A DNA stretch of 57,107 bases, taken from contig JAKCWW010000765.1 in NCBI GenBank assembly GCA_026260175.1, forward strand, positions 1 through 57,107, read 5' to 3'. The notes under the pieces are model-generated. The model searched no databases and was not told where the DNA came from. It worked only from the letters and a program-made list of their open reading frames with translations. Positions 42,870 to 54,775 of this stretch are shown here, one piece after another. This stretch comes from Reticulitermes lucifugus (Eukaryota; Arthropoda; Insecta; Blattodea; Rhinotermitidae). How positions within the stretch are numbered: position 1 is the stretch's first letter; each line of letters starts with the position of its first letter. A program made the position numbers and the translations under genes.

Positions 42870-43035
42870 GCAGTCATGAACCTCATCACGAAATATATGT
42901 GAATTGTCATTTTCACACCCCTGACCACTTTTGCATCTGGGATAAAACCCCTAGTTGACATTGTATGTTAGGCTGGATGAGCCCCAAACGCTGGCTGGAC
43001 GTGGGATTAACACTGCTGTGTCTGTTGGAAAGAGC
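42870..43035 (-). mobile_element. SINE-A, diverged
   Basis: Reverse strand: GTTAATCCCACGTCCAGCCA, GGCTCATCCAGCCTAACATA, then AAAAGTGGTCAGGGGTGTGA. Confidence 0.5.
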
Positions 43036-43849
43036 TTTCTTGAATATCCTGTAGTTTAGCCTATTTGCTTGTCACCGTGGGTTGTGCTGTGACGGCCATG
43101 AGGTTCTGCTGTAGCCTCAGTAGAGTGTCCTTTCTGTCCACCTGGAAAAAAAAATCGCTCGTGAAATGCAGACACTATGGCTTGGTAGAGTGCGTATTTT
43201 CTCTGACATGTTCTTTATACTTGTAGAGAAGTTATAAGACTGTGTAAGGTATGTAATACGAAATTTGTGTAATAACAAATTTTTAAGTTTGTGTTTGTGC
43301 TGATTGTGTATTGCATAATTAGTTTTATCTGTCACCAGCTTGCTGAACATCACAGAGCTGTGGTTAGTACCCCTTACAGTGATGCATGTTGTAGTTTTCT
43401 GTACTATATATTGTGATATTGACAGCAAAACCAATCGTATCCTGCACGGGGAACAGATATTTCTGCCTGTCTGTCACAATTATTGTACTACTTGATGTTT
43501 TATATCTACATGGTTAACATATGCTACTTAAATAAATAGAGAATTCTTCTAGGACCTGTTGACCGTGGATGGTGAGGATACTACAGTGCCTCACAATGTT
43601 GCAATCCAATTACACAAAGATGCAGCGTCATATTCCTGAAGAACTGAATCCCTGATTTTGCTAACTTACAGCTGAGCCTTCTATATGCACAGCTCTGCGC
43701 ACCTTAAAAGGAAATTTGTTGCCTTTCTGATAATTTTATCGGTACCCCTTATGCGGCCAGCAGACCCCATGATACGCTGCAATAGTTCTTGTCTGTAGCT
43801 CTTGCCAGTTGACCATGTCGTTCTTGTGCCGCCCGTCATTAAAAGACTA

Positions 43850-44118
43850 GCTGGGATGGCATAGTCTAGGCTGGGCTACCACCTGGACAATCGAGGAATC
43901 GTGGCTGCATTCCTGGCAGGGGCAGGAGATTTTCCTGTTATCTAAAACGTCCACACCGGTTGTGGGACACACCCAGCATCCTATTCAATGAGTACCGTGG
44001 ACGATTTTCCCTTGAGTAAATCGGCCGGGATGTGAAGCTGACCAACTCACTTCCATCTAGTGCTAAGGGTAAGAATGTCTTCATGGCATGCACAGGGACA
44101 ACTTTACATGTACCAGTA
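43850..44118 (+). mobile_element. SINE-A full-length copy
   Basis: GATGGCATAGTCTAGGCTGG head, GGCTGCATTCCTGGCAGG at the B box, then CCACACCGGTTGTGGGACAC, GGCCGGGATGTGAAGCTGAC, and the tail GGCATGCACAGGGACAACTT. Confidence 0.7.
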
Positions 44119-45002
44119 GACGGGCGTACTTACTTAAAAAAGTATATTTCCCCTCTTCCGTATAGAATTCTTACTCATTTGTTTCTCCTGTCATGCAAGT
44201 TACATCACTAATTCTTTAAACCTAATGATATTTGTGTTGTCAGAATGTGCCTCTCGACCTTCGATCTGATCAATCCTTCAGAACACACCACTGACTTTAG
44301 GCACCACCCCTGCAGTTTACCACACAGTGTGTTTACTTGTATGGGTTCCGTTTGATTCTCACGACAAACAGCAATTATTTCTGTAAACACCAGCAAGCGT
44401 TTGGTCTGTGTAATTTAGATGGAATGTGTTTCCTGTGATGTCTGAACTCAGTATTTGGATAACTTTAGGCTTCAAATGGTGAAATTGTAATGTAGACGCT
44501 GTCTATTTGTATGTCATGCGTATCCTTTTATTGTAACGTTCAATGAGTCAAGTATCGCGACTGTGAACGCTAAATTTTATCACGGTATACTTTACGGTGT
44601 CCAGTGTACTTCTGTCATGAATTTCGTATATCCCGTGCCAATCCCAAGAATTATGTCGATTATTTTTTCACCCTTCGAACAATTTTAGAATATACGGTAC
44701 AGTGCCAGTAGAAATGTTCTGAACCCCCCCCCCCAACAAAAAAGCCATATCTATGTCGTCCAGTCTAAGGGGATCTAGCATTTTATTCGAACATTTTCAA
44801 GGGGAGACTGCGGTTGTAAATCCTAGTTTTGCAGCGTTCATTTTATCAAATTTAGACGCATCTCTGGGCGGGTTAGCATCTGTACAGCAAAAAACTTGGC
44901 ACGCATATAGTCGAGAGTATGCTGTATCTAATAGGTATTTTTTGAGTGATTCCCTCGTAAACACATTTGTAATAATTTTTCTAAAAAAAAATATTGGTGC
45001 GA

Positions 45003-45215
45003 TATTTGACGTTCTCACAGCTGTGATGGTGAAGATTTAAGCCTTCTGGGATATTATTCCATATGTATTGGTAAACTATAGCCGACGGTACGGAGGGTAT
45101 TTTCGCCTATATATTCAGGGTAGTCTAAGAAGTGTAGGTTGTAGAAACTTCAGTAACTGTTTACCAGTCAGTCCGCATTGTGTTACATCCCAAAAGACTT
45201 GAAACTTCATTTTTA
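45003..45215. mobile_element. FB1 foldback copy
   Basis: TTTGACGTTCTCACAGCTGT, AGCCTTCTGGGATATTATTC and GGTAAACTATAGCCGACGGT are the left half. CTGTTTACCAGTCAGTCCGC and TGTTACATCCCAAAAGAC are the mirror. Confidence 0.7.
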
Positions 45216-45497
45216 ATGATCGTTTAGGAAGAAAAATTATTCAAAATAAGTAAATGACCGCAGAAGGTAGTCAGCAGATGCAGAGAAACTCAACTACATT
45301 TGTACCAAGTTTCTGAAGTGCAGAGGTTCTATTTGCTCATAAAATGTATCTGTATTTGATAAAATGAACACTGGAAAAGTTGGGCGGAAGCACAGATCGT
45401 CTAGTGGGCGGAAGCCTCTTTCTGAAATGCGGAAGGTTATGAGATTTTGTGCTATCCCTGCCATCTGTCGGTGTAATACGGTAGCTGTTGGTTACAG

Positions 45498-45638
45498 GGT
45501 GTTGTGTACCAATTGGACGTGGCGCTGGAGAGCGTGGACACCCAGAAATGCGGCCTTGTATTCATCTACGACATGTCAGATTCCAAGTATTCCAACTTCG
45601 ACTACGATCTCAGTCAGAAGATCCTAACACTCCTAAAA
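45498..45638 (+). CDS. PTPN9: PTPN9/Ptpmeg2, exon 4
   Basis: Forty-seven codons between GGTTACAG and GTAAGT, phase 0. GVVYQLDVALESVDTQKCGL leads into VFIYDMSDSKYSNFDYDLSQ and KILTLLK. The G-L-V-F-I-Y-D-M strand followed by Y-x-N-F-x-x-D-L-x-x-K is diagnostic of the PTPN9 CRAL-TRIO core. With exons 1-3 it brings the visible protein to 166 residues. Vertebrate PTPN9 is close to 600 residues, so over two thirds, including the whole phosphatase domain, lies downstream. Confidence 0.93.
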
Positions 45639-47094
45639 GTAAGTGAAAGCCTAACACCTTCATGAATTGTATCGTCTCTGCACGAAAATTTGATTTTCAA
45701 ATTGAGAGCAATTTCATAGATGTGTTTGAATTGTCGTTTTGATAGTAATGCATTAGTGGTCTAGTTCCTGTGAAATGTATAAAGGCATTACATGAAAATT
45801 TTACACGCAGTTAATCATACAGGCATAACGTATTTAGCGCAGCTTAGAACCAAATTTCGTGTACACCTACTCAGTTTAATGAAAAACCTTATTTCGAGGT
45901 AGACTCTGAATTCTCCATAATGGAACCGTCTATCAAAAACTGTTAAAATCTAGCTGTGGAACACATGCAATTTTTGTGGCGAATTTAGTGTTTCTTGCTG
46001 CGAAATAGAGTGCGGCTGTGCCGCGAAATTTGGTGGGTTTACGCTAAATATAATGTGCCTTGTGTGGCATCCTGGTAATGATAAAAATCCTAACTTTTGA
46101 TAAGAAAAAATTCTTTAATAACCTAGTAACTTATTTTACAGGTTGGTCCTTCTCAAAGGTTTATGGTAGGACATACTTTTGTATATAGTCTGTGACCGCC
46201 CCCTGCCCCTTGACATTCACGTATCTAGCACTCTCCACTCAACGGTTACCTTATAAAGGCAGAAAGATTATTTTTATACCATGAAATGTTTCGATTTTCA
46301 GCACTGAGGTACAATCTTAAGTGGTTGCATGACACTATTGAAAGTCTGTGACTTGTTCTTGTTACTTGCATGCTGCTGCCTGCCTGACATGCCTTCCGTT
46401 ACGTTTTGTCGATGCCTTTCATTCCCTAATTATCACAGCTATGAAGAACATCCTATGCCTTAATTTACAGGACGGTATTTTACTTTTACTGTTTCTCTAG
46501 ATGATGGGGGGATTTTATATAGAAATTGATTCAGACATTATGTCATTATTCGAGTTCTTTTTCGATACACGTAATTCAGAAAACAGTAGTTTATTTCTCC
46601 CGATTTTGTTGACATAAGGATTCTGTACAGAAGTGTATGCAGACTTTACGTGATTTTGGCACGATAGTTTGCAGCTGTCACAACAAAATTTGCGAAAGTG
46701 CGTAAAGTAGGTATGACATTGCTGTCTATTTGGCCGCCCGTCGACATGTAACAACCGGAGAACGGCTGAACATATTTGAATGAAATTTGATAGTCTGAAG
46801 TTTTACTGACATTTGTCAACACGTCCCAGCTTTTGTTAAAATTGGACAACGCTAACGTACACTCTACCTGAGATATACAAGCTGGGGCGGTATGCGCTTC
46901 GTAACTGGCTGAAGAAGCGATCTGTCGGAGTGAAAGCTGGAAAATTAGTTTGAACAAAATTTGTAGATGTAAATTAAACACGCAGTGTACACTCCATATG
47001 TATTCCTTTGTCCCCGTAAGTCTTACGGATTTCGTGATGCAGTATTAAACAGAAGTGGTGTTCGTGCTATCAATTCCGGCAAGTGAAAGACACT

Positions 47095-47295
47095 TCTTCA
47101 GCGCGTCCAGACCGTGTGTGGGGCCCACGCATCCTCCTGTGTGGTGGTTACCGAGGGCCCTCCCCAATTGTAGAACGACCGGGACGTGAAAGTGACCAGT
47201 CATCTCCTTCTAGTGCTGACATATACCTCCATTCCCCCCACACGTCTTCATGGCGAGATGCTTAATTCAGCACAGGGCCAGCTTTGCCTTGCCAG
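47095..47295 (+). mobile_element. SINE-A body
   Basis: GTCCAGACCGTGTGTGGGGC, CCCACGCATCCTCCTG, GACCGGGACGTGAAAGTGAC, then CTAGTGCTGACATATACC and GCCAGCTTTGCCTTGCCAG. Confidence 0.65.
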
Positions 47296-47507
47296 ATATA
47301 TGCTAGTTAATAGGGAATATCCTTCAGTCGCACGTAAAGGCATGATATGTATGGAAATGTAAGTTTCAGGGTTCTGTTATTCTGCCTGTAGTTACTGTAG
47401 GCTTGCATGGGATGTGAGGGTCTTATGGCACTGGGCAGTTGTTGTATGGTCTGCCACGATATGACCCCATGCACGTTGTATTAATTTCTGTCGGTAACTC
47501 TTGACGT

Positions 47508-47690
47508 AGGGCCGTGCCATGGCTCAGGCGGTTAGTCGCCGGCCTCCCACCGCGGCAGCCCGGGTTCGATCCCGGGTCAGTCCATGTGGCATTTGTGGTA
47601 GACAAAGTGGCACTGGGACAGGTTTTTCCCCGAGTACTTCGGTTTTCCCTTGTCAGTTTCATTCCACCGGTGCTCCATTACACGGAAAAA
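47508..47690 (+). mobile_element. SINE-B, best preserved copy
   Basis: GGGCCGTGCCATGGCTCAGG, GGTTAGTCGCCGGCC, B box GGGTTCGATCCCGG (47563-47576), then AGACAAAGTGGCACTGGGAC and CGAGTACTTCGGTTTTCCCT. The clean B box suggests recent activity of the family. Confidence 0.8.
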
Positions 47691-47974
47691 CGAAAAAACT
47701 AATCATCTTCATCACCGTGTTGCACAATAAGCCTTAAGGCTGCGGTTCGTCCGTAGCTTCTGCTGCGGGGCCCTTCATCATAAAAAACTCTTTGACGTGT
47801 TGCGTAGAAAGGTTGGATGATATTGAATAATGGATTGAAAGTGATGTGGAAGGAAGCGATCATAAACAAATTGCAGGTACTATTGCAGCATTTGCCAAGA
47901 GGGCCTGAGGAACACCAACATAAACCTCAGGATACAAATTGTAGTCGGGTATATCAGGATACAAGACGCAGTTC

Positions 47975-48160
47975 CGCTTAAGACAGCTTGCTTGATACAA
48001 GCCATGTAGTTTGGTGGGTACATACTAAGGCTTCGGAGAAGCCAGCTGCCTCCATCCTCAGGGTATAATAACATGGAAGACAGCAGACTTCTTAGAAAAT
48101 TTTGGACCTTCCTACCAAACTACACGGCGTCACATCCGAGAAGACCATAGCCGAAGTTTG
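47975..48160. mobile_element. FB1 foldback copy
   Basis: GTAGTTTGGTGGGTACATAC, GGCTTCGGAGAAGCCAGCTG-CCTCCATCCTCAGGGTA, then the mirror CTACCAAACTACACGGCGTC-ACATCCGAGAAGACC. The reverse-strand centre gives CTGAGGA-T-GGAG...CTCC-GAAGC, close to a hammerhead core. Confidence 0.7.
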
Positions 48161-49189
48161 GTCCGCTAAACTGCAGTTGGATTTAGACTAGATTTATCTA
48201 TGAGAGCACCGGTCATAATTCAGGATATCGTGCTTTAATTAGTCATAAATGCAGTGTTTATGCGTTGTCATGTCTATAAATAATGTGCTTTCGGCTCAGT
48301 ACTTAATCATGCTTTTACTTCCAAAAGTACTGAATTTTTCTCGAGAGCTCACCCGTTCTACAGGCACTTATAAGTGGCCCTATCTGTCCCCCGACTAAAA
48401 ATAATTGTCCATCCCATGTATCAGTCATCAATTAATTCTTGTCATGCTGACATTGACTGTGTCGGGTATTTGGTCAATTTTGTGATTTGATTAGTCGGAT
48501 GAGGAACGTAATCTACATACAGCCGGTTTTGAGCATAAATCAGGAACACGTGGCAGCACATGTCAGGGAATGCGGCTGCGATACGGATGAATAATCGTTG
48601 ATGTCTGCGTTTGTTTGTAATGCAGGCCTGTTATTGCTTCCATTAATCGGTGTGTAAGGAAGTTCCCCTTTCCAGTGGTGGGCAGTACTTTTAATCCTTT
48701 ACATGGCGGTTTTAAAGAAACCATGTTCGTTACTGCAGTTAACTTTAATGGTTGAATGGGAATATTTATTTAATGACGCTGTTACTAACTCAGACTTGTA
48801 AAAGTCATGGTCACCCCACTGGTGCTTAATCATATTCCGTTGTTTGCCAGTTTTGGCAAGATTTCTGTAGACTGACAAGTGTGTCGCTGCTGTCATATCC
48901 TTTTGAAGATAAACGATGAATTTGCTTCCTCTTGGACACATTACGAAATTCTTGTTTACATCCTGCTTCCTGCGTTACTACTTAACCCAAACAACGTAAA
49001 ATTACATTGTGCCTCAAAAGTAACTATTCAATGACCATACAAATCAAAATCCAAGCGAAGTGTGTCACAGAACTTGTGTGTTGCCATCAACGAATGTTAG
49101 ACGTACCGACTTCATGTTTATTTATTTCAAAATTCACCCGATACCATATACCTCTAAACTTTGCAAACACATATATGTGTCTAGCATCA

Positions 49190-49290
49190 CTATCTTCTGG
49201 GATATGATGCCGTCTAGTCTGGTAAAAACTGTAGCGACATTTCGGAGGAGCCTGTTTTTTCGGTCATAAGAGGACAAGCTTTTATGTCAG
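49190..49290 (+). mobile_element. FB1, left half plus centre
   Basis: ATCTTCTGGGATATGATGCC, GTCTAGTCTGGTAAAAACTG and CGACATTTCGGAGGAGCCTG. Confidence 0.6.
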
Positions 49291-49374
49291 TGTGTCTTAT
49301 TGAAAAGTCCGGCATCTGACAGTCATCAGATGTACTGAAATGTGAGAAATACTGACATGGTCGTTTCCGCACCT

Positions 49375-49610
49375 TCTAGTTGGCCCAGGCGGTAATGCTT
49401 CTGACATCCTGGCGATGCCCGTTTCGTATCTCGGCCGAGACAGGCTAGCGTGGGTGAAATTTTGTTTGTCCCGTCGCTTGCACCAGGTGTGTGCCACCAT
49501 AGTGGCGCGAGTTGGGTAATGACAGCTACCGTCCCACATCCTTCCCACTTGACGTACTAGCCTGACAGCGTCTTTAGATAACCCACAAATAAGTAAATAA
49601 ATAAATACAA
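49375..49610 (+). mobile_element. Possible SINE-D with (AAAT)n tail
   Basis: GTTGGCCCAGGCGGTAATGC could be a tRNA-like head. A body of unknown kind follows, ending ACAGCGTCTTTAGATAACCC and then AAATAAGTAAATAAATAAAT. Single copy in this window. Confidence 0.4.
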
Positions 49611-49754
49611 TTTCTTTTGAAATTTGGAACTGGCTTATTTTAAAACGGGTACTAACATCCGTATCCGTTGTGCGACGAGATGGTCAAATATGTGTGCGGC
49701 AGATTTCATTGTGCCTTGTCATTCATTCCTCTCAGAAAGTACGGTTTGTAAACC

Positions 49755-49930
49755 TCTAAGATTACGGTCTTCTGGGATGTGACACTGTATACTTTGGTAT
49801 GTAGGCAACGTATCATCCTGCTGTCTCCATCTTCATGTTGGAAGATTAATGTAACAATTTGCTCCGACATGTTTCTTCCTGCCTACTAAACTACACGGTG
49901 TGACATCCAAGAAGAAAAATCTTGATTAGT
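49755..49930. mobile_element. FB1 foldback copy
   Basis: ACGGTCTTCTGGGATGTGAC, GCTGTCTCCATCTTCATG, then CCTACTAAACTACACGGTGT-GACATCCAAGAAG. Confidence 0.7.
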
Positions 49931-50759
49931 GTAGCTCGCTTTTATTGTCCTGTGATAATGCTTTCAGAATTCATTTCAGTGGTACAACTGCGCATTGTTT
50001 CATATTTTGCCCTTGAAAGATAAAGAGCAAACTGAAACAGTGCTGTGTGTTGTTTGCTAAACCAATTAGCGAATTGCTCGGAAGGAATACGCAGATGTAA
50101 TATGGCGCGATATACCGTCAGCTGAATTTGAATACTAATTACGAAGCAGATTTCGCCCACAGCGATTTTGCTGCTGTTATAAACGGCAGAAGTAACAGAG
50201 AAGTTATATCGCGGAAATTACAATTTTAAATGCGTGCTGTGTATTGTAGTAATTACGTCGAACCAGCTGGATCGTAATAATGTCGGCTGACGTCCTTGTG
50301 GTCAGTTGATTTCCAGTTCTTTCCGGCGGGTTAAGCTGCGAACACAGTAACCGAATTAAGTTCTGACTCAACGAAGATACTCCCAAGTCAGACCCATCTG
50401 TTTTGTGCAGAATTCCTATATACCTCTCACAGTGTATGATTCGAGTACAGCTGGGTATCTGCCCTTGGAGCATGTTAGCGACGGCGACTCTGTTCAACCG
50501 GACTCGACTTGGTAAATGTGGTCACAGCCTAACAGAGGAATACTTTTTTTTAAACGAATTTCTTTATTTCTCATGTAGATATACATTGCTAAACATCACA
50601 GGTTAAGAGGATTAAAAAACAGTCGTTCCAGTAACCAACTGCCTATGGAGCTAGGTATCGGAACATCCATCCAACCGATACGTACAATGGTAGAAAAACA
50701 ATCTCTTTTTAACTGTAGTGAAGAAGTATATAAAAACACTACCTCTTGAATTAGTCTAG

Positions 50760-51010
50760 TTATAACAAGGCATGTTTGGGTCGTTTATGTATGTAGCGTT
50801 TGTACATGGTGTGTAAGTCTGACTTCTCGTAGTGGCCGATGTTCGCCACGAGTGGATTTATATGTGCAGTACATTGGGCGTAAAAGCGAGCAGAGAGATG
50901 AAGGAGGTATTCTTGAAGTCGTTCGATGTCTACTGTGCGGTGGAGATTCTTGATATAAGTTTTTGTGAATTTCCATTATGTTTTCCCTGAAGGCAGCCCA
51001 GAGACGTCGA
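50760..51010 (-). pseudogene. Jockey-like LINE ORF2 C-terminal relic
   Basis: Reverse-strand frame ending at a TAA (50760-50762). It reads ...NLHRTVDIERLQEYLLHLSA, then AHINPLVANIGHYEKSDL and KRYIHKRPKHALL. The N-P-L-V-x-x-I-G-x-Y and final K-R-x-K-H-x-LL pattern is that of non-LTR retrotransposon termini in insects. A stop interrupts it near 50960. Confidence 0.6.
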
Positions 51011-51867
51011 AATATGTAGGGAATGGTTAGTGAAACGCGTAGGCTGTTGGATGGTTAATTACACAAATTAACCAACTCTTTGGAGTAGACTATTTTTGAG
51101 GACCTGATGTACGGATGAAATACTACGCCTCTCACAGAACCCGCACGTTCATTACAATCGTCACAAGTGTCAGCCAATGATCAATATACTCAGCCAGATG
51201 AGTCCACAACCCCATTATAATTCTTTTTAAGTTCCATTCTACCATTCTAATTCAGTCCTCCCATCTACGTCTAGGCTGAACGATTAAATCAATTTGTAAA
51301 GCTTTAAAATAAGTTTTGATGTCACAGGTTCGTTTGTGAAAACGGGATGCAGTGTGAGAGTTAAAAGTTAGCATTAAATGCCGGAGGACTTGGGTTGCAC
51401 ATCCGTATTTGTGGGTAGTTCATTGACGTCGTAAGCAGCTCAGATTATATTACGTCGAATGATAGGTAATTACTGAATTCTGAGTTTGGTAGGATGTAGA
51501 AGAAAGAGGTATGACCTAATTTGAGGGCCTGTCTTGGCATTTGTCCGGAGGAAGTGAGTAAAATCACGAACTACCGCAGGTTAACCTGTTTTTGGGCCGA
51601 GTCGCGCATCAAAATCCTATATTATCTCGAATCTTGGACGCCGAGATGAGTACTGCAGTAATGTATCAACAGTTCGTAATTGGACTCTTGGTCTCATTTT
51701 TCAGACTGCAGAGAGCTTTGCAACGGGATTTTGACTTTACTCTTCACGGCACCTCGTTACTGAAGTTTCCGTCTGTAGTCATGGTTTTTAAGTTTTCTGC
51801 TCTGTTATTTACAACAAGACCCCTTTCCATTTTCCTATTCGCTTCATACGTTTTTTTCCTATGCCGC

Positions 51868-52115
51868 AACAGCCTTTAATGGGCCAGGGCCTTCTCATTA
51901 TCGAGGCTTCACGATGACACTCAGACACACCACACTCGGTAAGACTCCGGTATTCAAGTGATCAGCCCGACGCAGAGACTCTACCTGAAAACACACACCA
52001 CTCACAAGAGACAGACATCCATGCCTCCTGTGGGATTCGAACCCACAATCCCAGCAAGCGAACGGCCGCAGACACACGCCGTAGACTGCGCGGCCAATGG
52101 GATCGGCTCTTCATC
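51868..52115 (-). mobile_element. SINE-C full-length copy
   Basis: The reverse-strand head is GCCGATCCCATTGGCCGCGC. The B box is GGGTTCGAATCCC (52034-52046). The body is GATGTCTGTCTCTTGTGAGT and GAGTCTTACCGAGTGTGGTG, then GGCCCTGGCCCATTAAAGGC. Confidence 0.8.
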
Positions 52116-52154
52116 CATGATAGGCGTGCAAAAATATCAATGTGTAAGATGTTG

Positions 52155-52375
52155 TGTAGGCCGCGATAGCGTTGTCGGTATAGCACTCGCTACGGGCTGG
52201 ACGGTCCGGGGATCGAATCCCGGTGGGGGGGGCGAGATTTTCCGCACCCGTCCAGACCGGCCCTGGGGTCCATCCAGCCTCTTGTACAACTGGTACCGGG
52301 TCTCTTTCCCGGGGTAAAGCGACCGGGGCGTGGCGTTTACCACCCACCCCATCTAGCGCCGAGGTAAAAGAAAAG
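52155..52375 (+). mobile_element. SINE-A, best preserved copy
   Basis: GTGTAGGCCGCGATAGCGTT head, B box GGGGATCGAATCCCGG (52208-52223), then GTCCAGACCGGCCCTGGGGT, CCCGGGGTAAAGCGACCGGG, GCGTGGCGTTTACCACCC and CTAGCGCCGAGG. A clean B box and little decay suggest a young insertion. Confidence 0.8.
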
Positions 52376-52649
52376 AGTAGAGCCGTACCTCTAATTTCCC
52401 TCTGGGCCTTCGTGGCCTGTTTTAGGGTGACCTTTAACTTTAATATGACGTGATGTAAACTGCCTACAAAATTCACAAGCTTGAGAACGTTGCTGCATCT
52501 TACTTAGCCAACAATGAGGAATTAAAGCAGAGTGGCTGCTGTATGTACCACTTGCTTTGACGTTCAAAAACTCTGCATTTTGCATGCTGAATGTATTTAA
52601 AGTTTACAAGTGTTAACTTTGCTTCCGTTAAAGGTAAACTGGCTCGGCA

Positions 52650-52880
52650 GGAGCAAGAGACTTTTCTCTTCTCCAGATCGTCCAGACCAGCTTTTGGGAC
52701 CCACACAGCCTTCTGTTCGATAGGTACCGTGGTTATTTCCCGGGGAATAATGCGGTCGGGGCGTGAAGTTGACCACTTGCCTCCATCTAGCGCTGAGGTT
52801 CAGAATAAGTGGAGCTGTAAGTCTACTCCCGTTGCCTGCCTTCGTGGCGTGGACAGGAACAACTTCACCTTTTAATTGTA
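52650..52880 (+). mobile_element. SINE-A, headless
   Basis: CGTCCAGACCAGCTTTTGGG, GGTACCGTGGTTATTTCCCG, GGCGTGAAGTTGACCACTTG, CTAGCGCTGAGGTTCAGAAT, then GGACAGGAACAACTTCACC. Confidence 0.7.
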
Positions 52881-53134
52881 AAGTGGAGTCCGATTGTATG
52901 GATACGATTCGTATACATTCTGACTTTTTGTTGTTTTCACTGAGAGTGAACAAGAGCACAGTAATGTCTCGTGTGTATGAAGCATACTTGAAGTGAAGTG
53001 AAATGTAATGTACTGGCATTTATTGAGTTATGGTTTGTTCTTTACATCAGTCCTTGAAAGAGTAACAGCCGGTTATTGTGGAACACAAATTCCTTACATA
53101 CACACCTATTTACATCGTTCTACTCATCCGTTTT

Positions 53135-53158
53135 ACTACTACTACTACTACTACTACT
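53135..53158. repeat. (ACT)n microsatellite
   Basis: Eight perfect ACT units. Confidence 0.95.
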
Positions 53159-53594
53159 GTATCATTACGATCTTTACTCGTCTGTCCACCAATTTTCTTG
53201 GTTTCTCATTCTTTTTGCCCCTAGTCCATTAAGGTCTGTGTCTTAATTATTTTCCCATCTGCATATAATTTTAAATAAGGCATTTGCAAAGTTTTTGTAT
53301 TCCCGTTACATTTGTACGGTTCAATACTGCCCATCAGGCTACATTCTCGTTCATAGTGAGTCATGTACTGCGTACTCTTCACTTGTATGAATCAGACTTG
53401 GCATGCGTTCGTACTTCGGACCGAGCATGTAAGTTTCCGCTGGGCAAGACAGTAGGTCTGTTTCGTATTTCTTGTGACTATTTGTATTTGCATAGTGTCG
53501 GAATGAGTAGTGCAGCGCTGCAGTTTTGGTTTGTTTGATATATTAACAGAGATTAATTTACGTATGAGCCGATAGCGTGAAAAATTTGGAAGTA

Positions 53595-53772
53595 CAGTCG
53601 AACTGGGTTATAACGTCATGGGACTGAATATTTTATGTCGTTATAGAAGAGTGTCGTTATAACCGGGAGGTATAATGTTATGGTTAACAGTGGGGAAATA
53701 ATTGGTACCACAGAATACATGACGTTATATACGAGGTTTCGCATAAACCGATGTTTTAACCTGGTTCGACTG
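53595..53772. mobile_element. Tc1/mariner- or pogo-type MITE
   Basis: The ends CAGTCGAACTGGGTTATAAC and TTTTAACCTGGTTCGACTG are inverted repeats of about 20 bp. TA lies at 53593-53594 and 53773-53774 as the target duplication. It is 178 bp, with GTCGTTATA words repeated inside. Confidence 0.85.
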
Positions 53773-53799
53773 TATTACGTGGAGTCAAGGAGGAAAGGA

Positions 53800-54050
53800 A
53801 TATTCCACCTACAATAAAACAGAAGGAAGGCTAACTGGATTGGTCACATCTTGCGTAGGAACTGCCTAAAACACGTTATTGAAGGATAGATAGAAGGAAG
53901 GATAGAAATGACGGGAAGCAGAGGAAGAAGACGTAAGCAGCTACTGGATGACCTTAAGGAAACGCGAGGATACTGGAAATTGGAAGACGAAGTCTATGGA
54001 GAACTCGCTGTGCAAGAGGCTGTGGGCCTTGGATACACTCTGTGCTCTGT
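53800..54050 (+). pseudogene. LINE (RTE-like) C-terminal relic
   Basis: Frames read TNWIGHILRRNCLKHVIEG-like residues, then SRGRRRKQLLDDLKETRGYW, then shifted remains. Same family as 41935. Confidence 0.75.
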
Positions 54051-54479
54051 GGGGTAAATTAATAACAACTAACACCAATTCGTCTGTCCATTCATCGCAG
54101 CGTTATGATACCTTATACATACTTATCTCGTTTTTGTTGAAAGGCTAACACCACAGTGCCTTTCAGCGACTCACATTAGTCACTTTCTGCCAAACGTCTC
54201 GTTCGTTTGGATAGTACCCCTTCTTCGTGTTCGAAAAGACCCCGAGGACAAATCTCGGCCTGAAGAGCCACTATTCTGACTGTGGTTTTTCGTGGTATTT
54301 TCCAGTCTCGACAGGCAACTGCCAGGAAAATGTATTACACTAGGCCACGGTCACTTCTCCATCCCACCTAGTTCTTTATTTACTAATAACCCATCTGCTA
54401 CCTCACAGCACGTGAAAGCGTCGTTAGCTCAAGCAGAAGGAAGCAGAAAATGTAATGTAAAGATAAGGAGGGAGATTGG

Positions 54480-54775
54480 GCAGCTCAGTGAGTATAGGGA
54501 TTAGGTTACGGGTGGGACGACCGAGGAATCTTGATTCGGTTTGCGGCCGAACACGAGCTTTTCTCTTCTCCGAAACGTCCAGACCGGCTCTAGTGGCAAC
54601 CTAGCCAACTATTCAGTAGGCTCCGAGAGCTATTCTCTTATGGGCGAAACGAGCAGAGCGTAAAGCTGACCGCTCACGTCCATATAGTGTCGAGGTTAAG
54701 AATGGGTGGAGCTATACCTTCACTCCCCTTACGTGTTTATGGCATGGTACTTTTGCACAGGGACATCTTCACATT
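54480..54775 (+). mobile_element. SINE-A full-length copy
   Basis: CAGCTCAGTGAGTATAGGGA head, GATTCGGTTTGCGGCC at the B box, CGTCCAGACCGGCTCTAGTG, AGCGTAAAGCTGACCGCTCA, TAGTGTCGAGGTTAAGAATG, then GCATGGTACTTTTGCACAGG. Confidence 0.7.

Larger units (their letters stand above)
41512..45497 (+). other. PTPN9 intron 3 (3,986 bp)
   Basis: GTAATA to GGTTACAG, phase 0. It holds a hAT MITE, a LINE tail, two SINE-A copies and an FB1 foldback. 43120-43850 and 44400-45000 have nothing recognisable, apart from a C-rich run near 44726. Confidence 0.85.

Noticed and set aside
46441..46520. Candidate next PTPN9 exon after TTTACAG at 46470
   Set aside because: The following sequence translates to no PTPN9-like residues and lacks a phase 0 donor.
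52034..52223. tRNA genes suggested by good B boxes (also 22211, 38036, 47563, 57050)
   Set aside because: No acceptor, D or anticodon stems fold, and each is followed by a shared SINE body.
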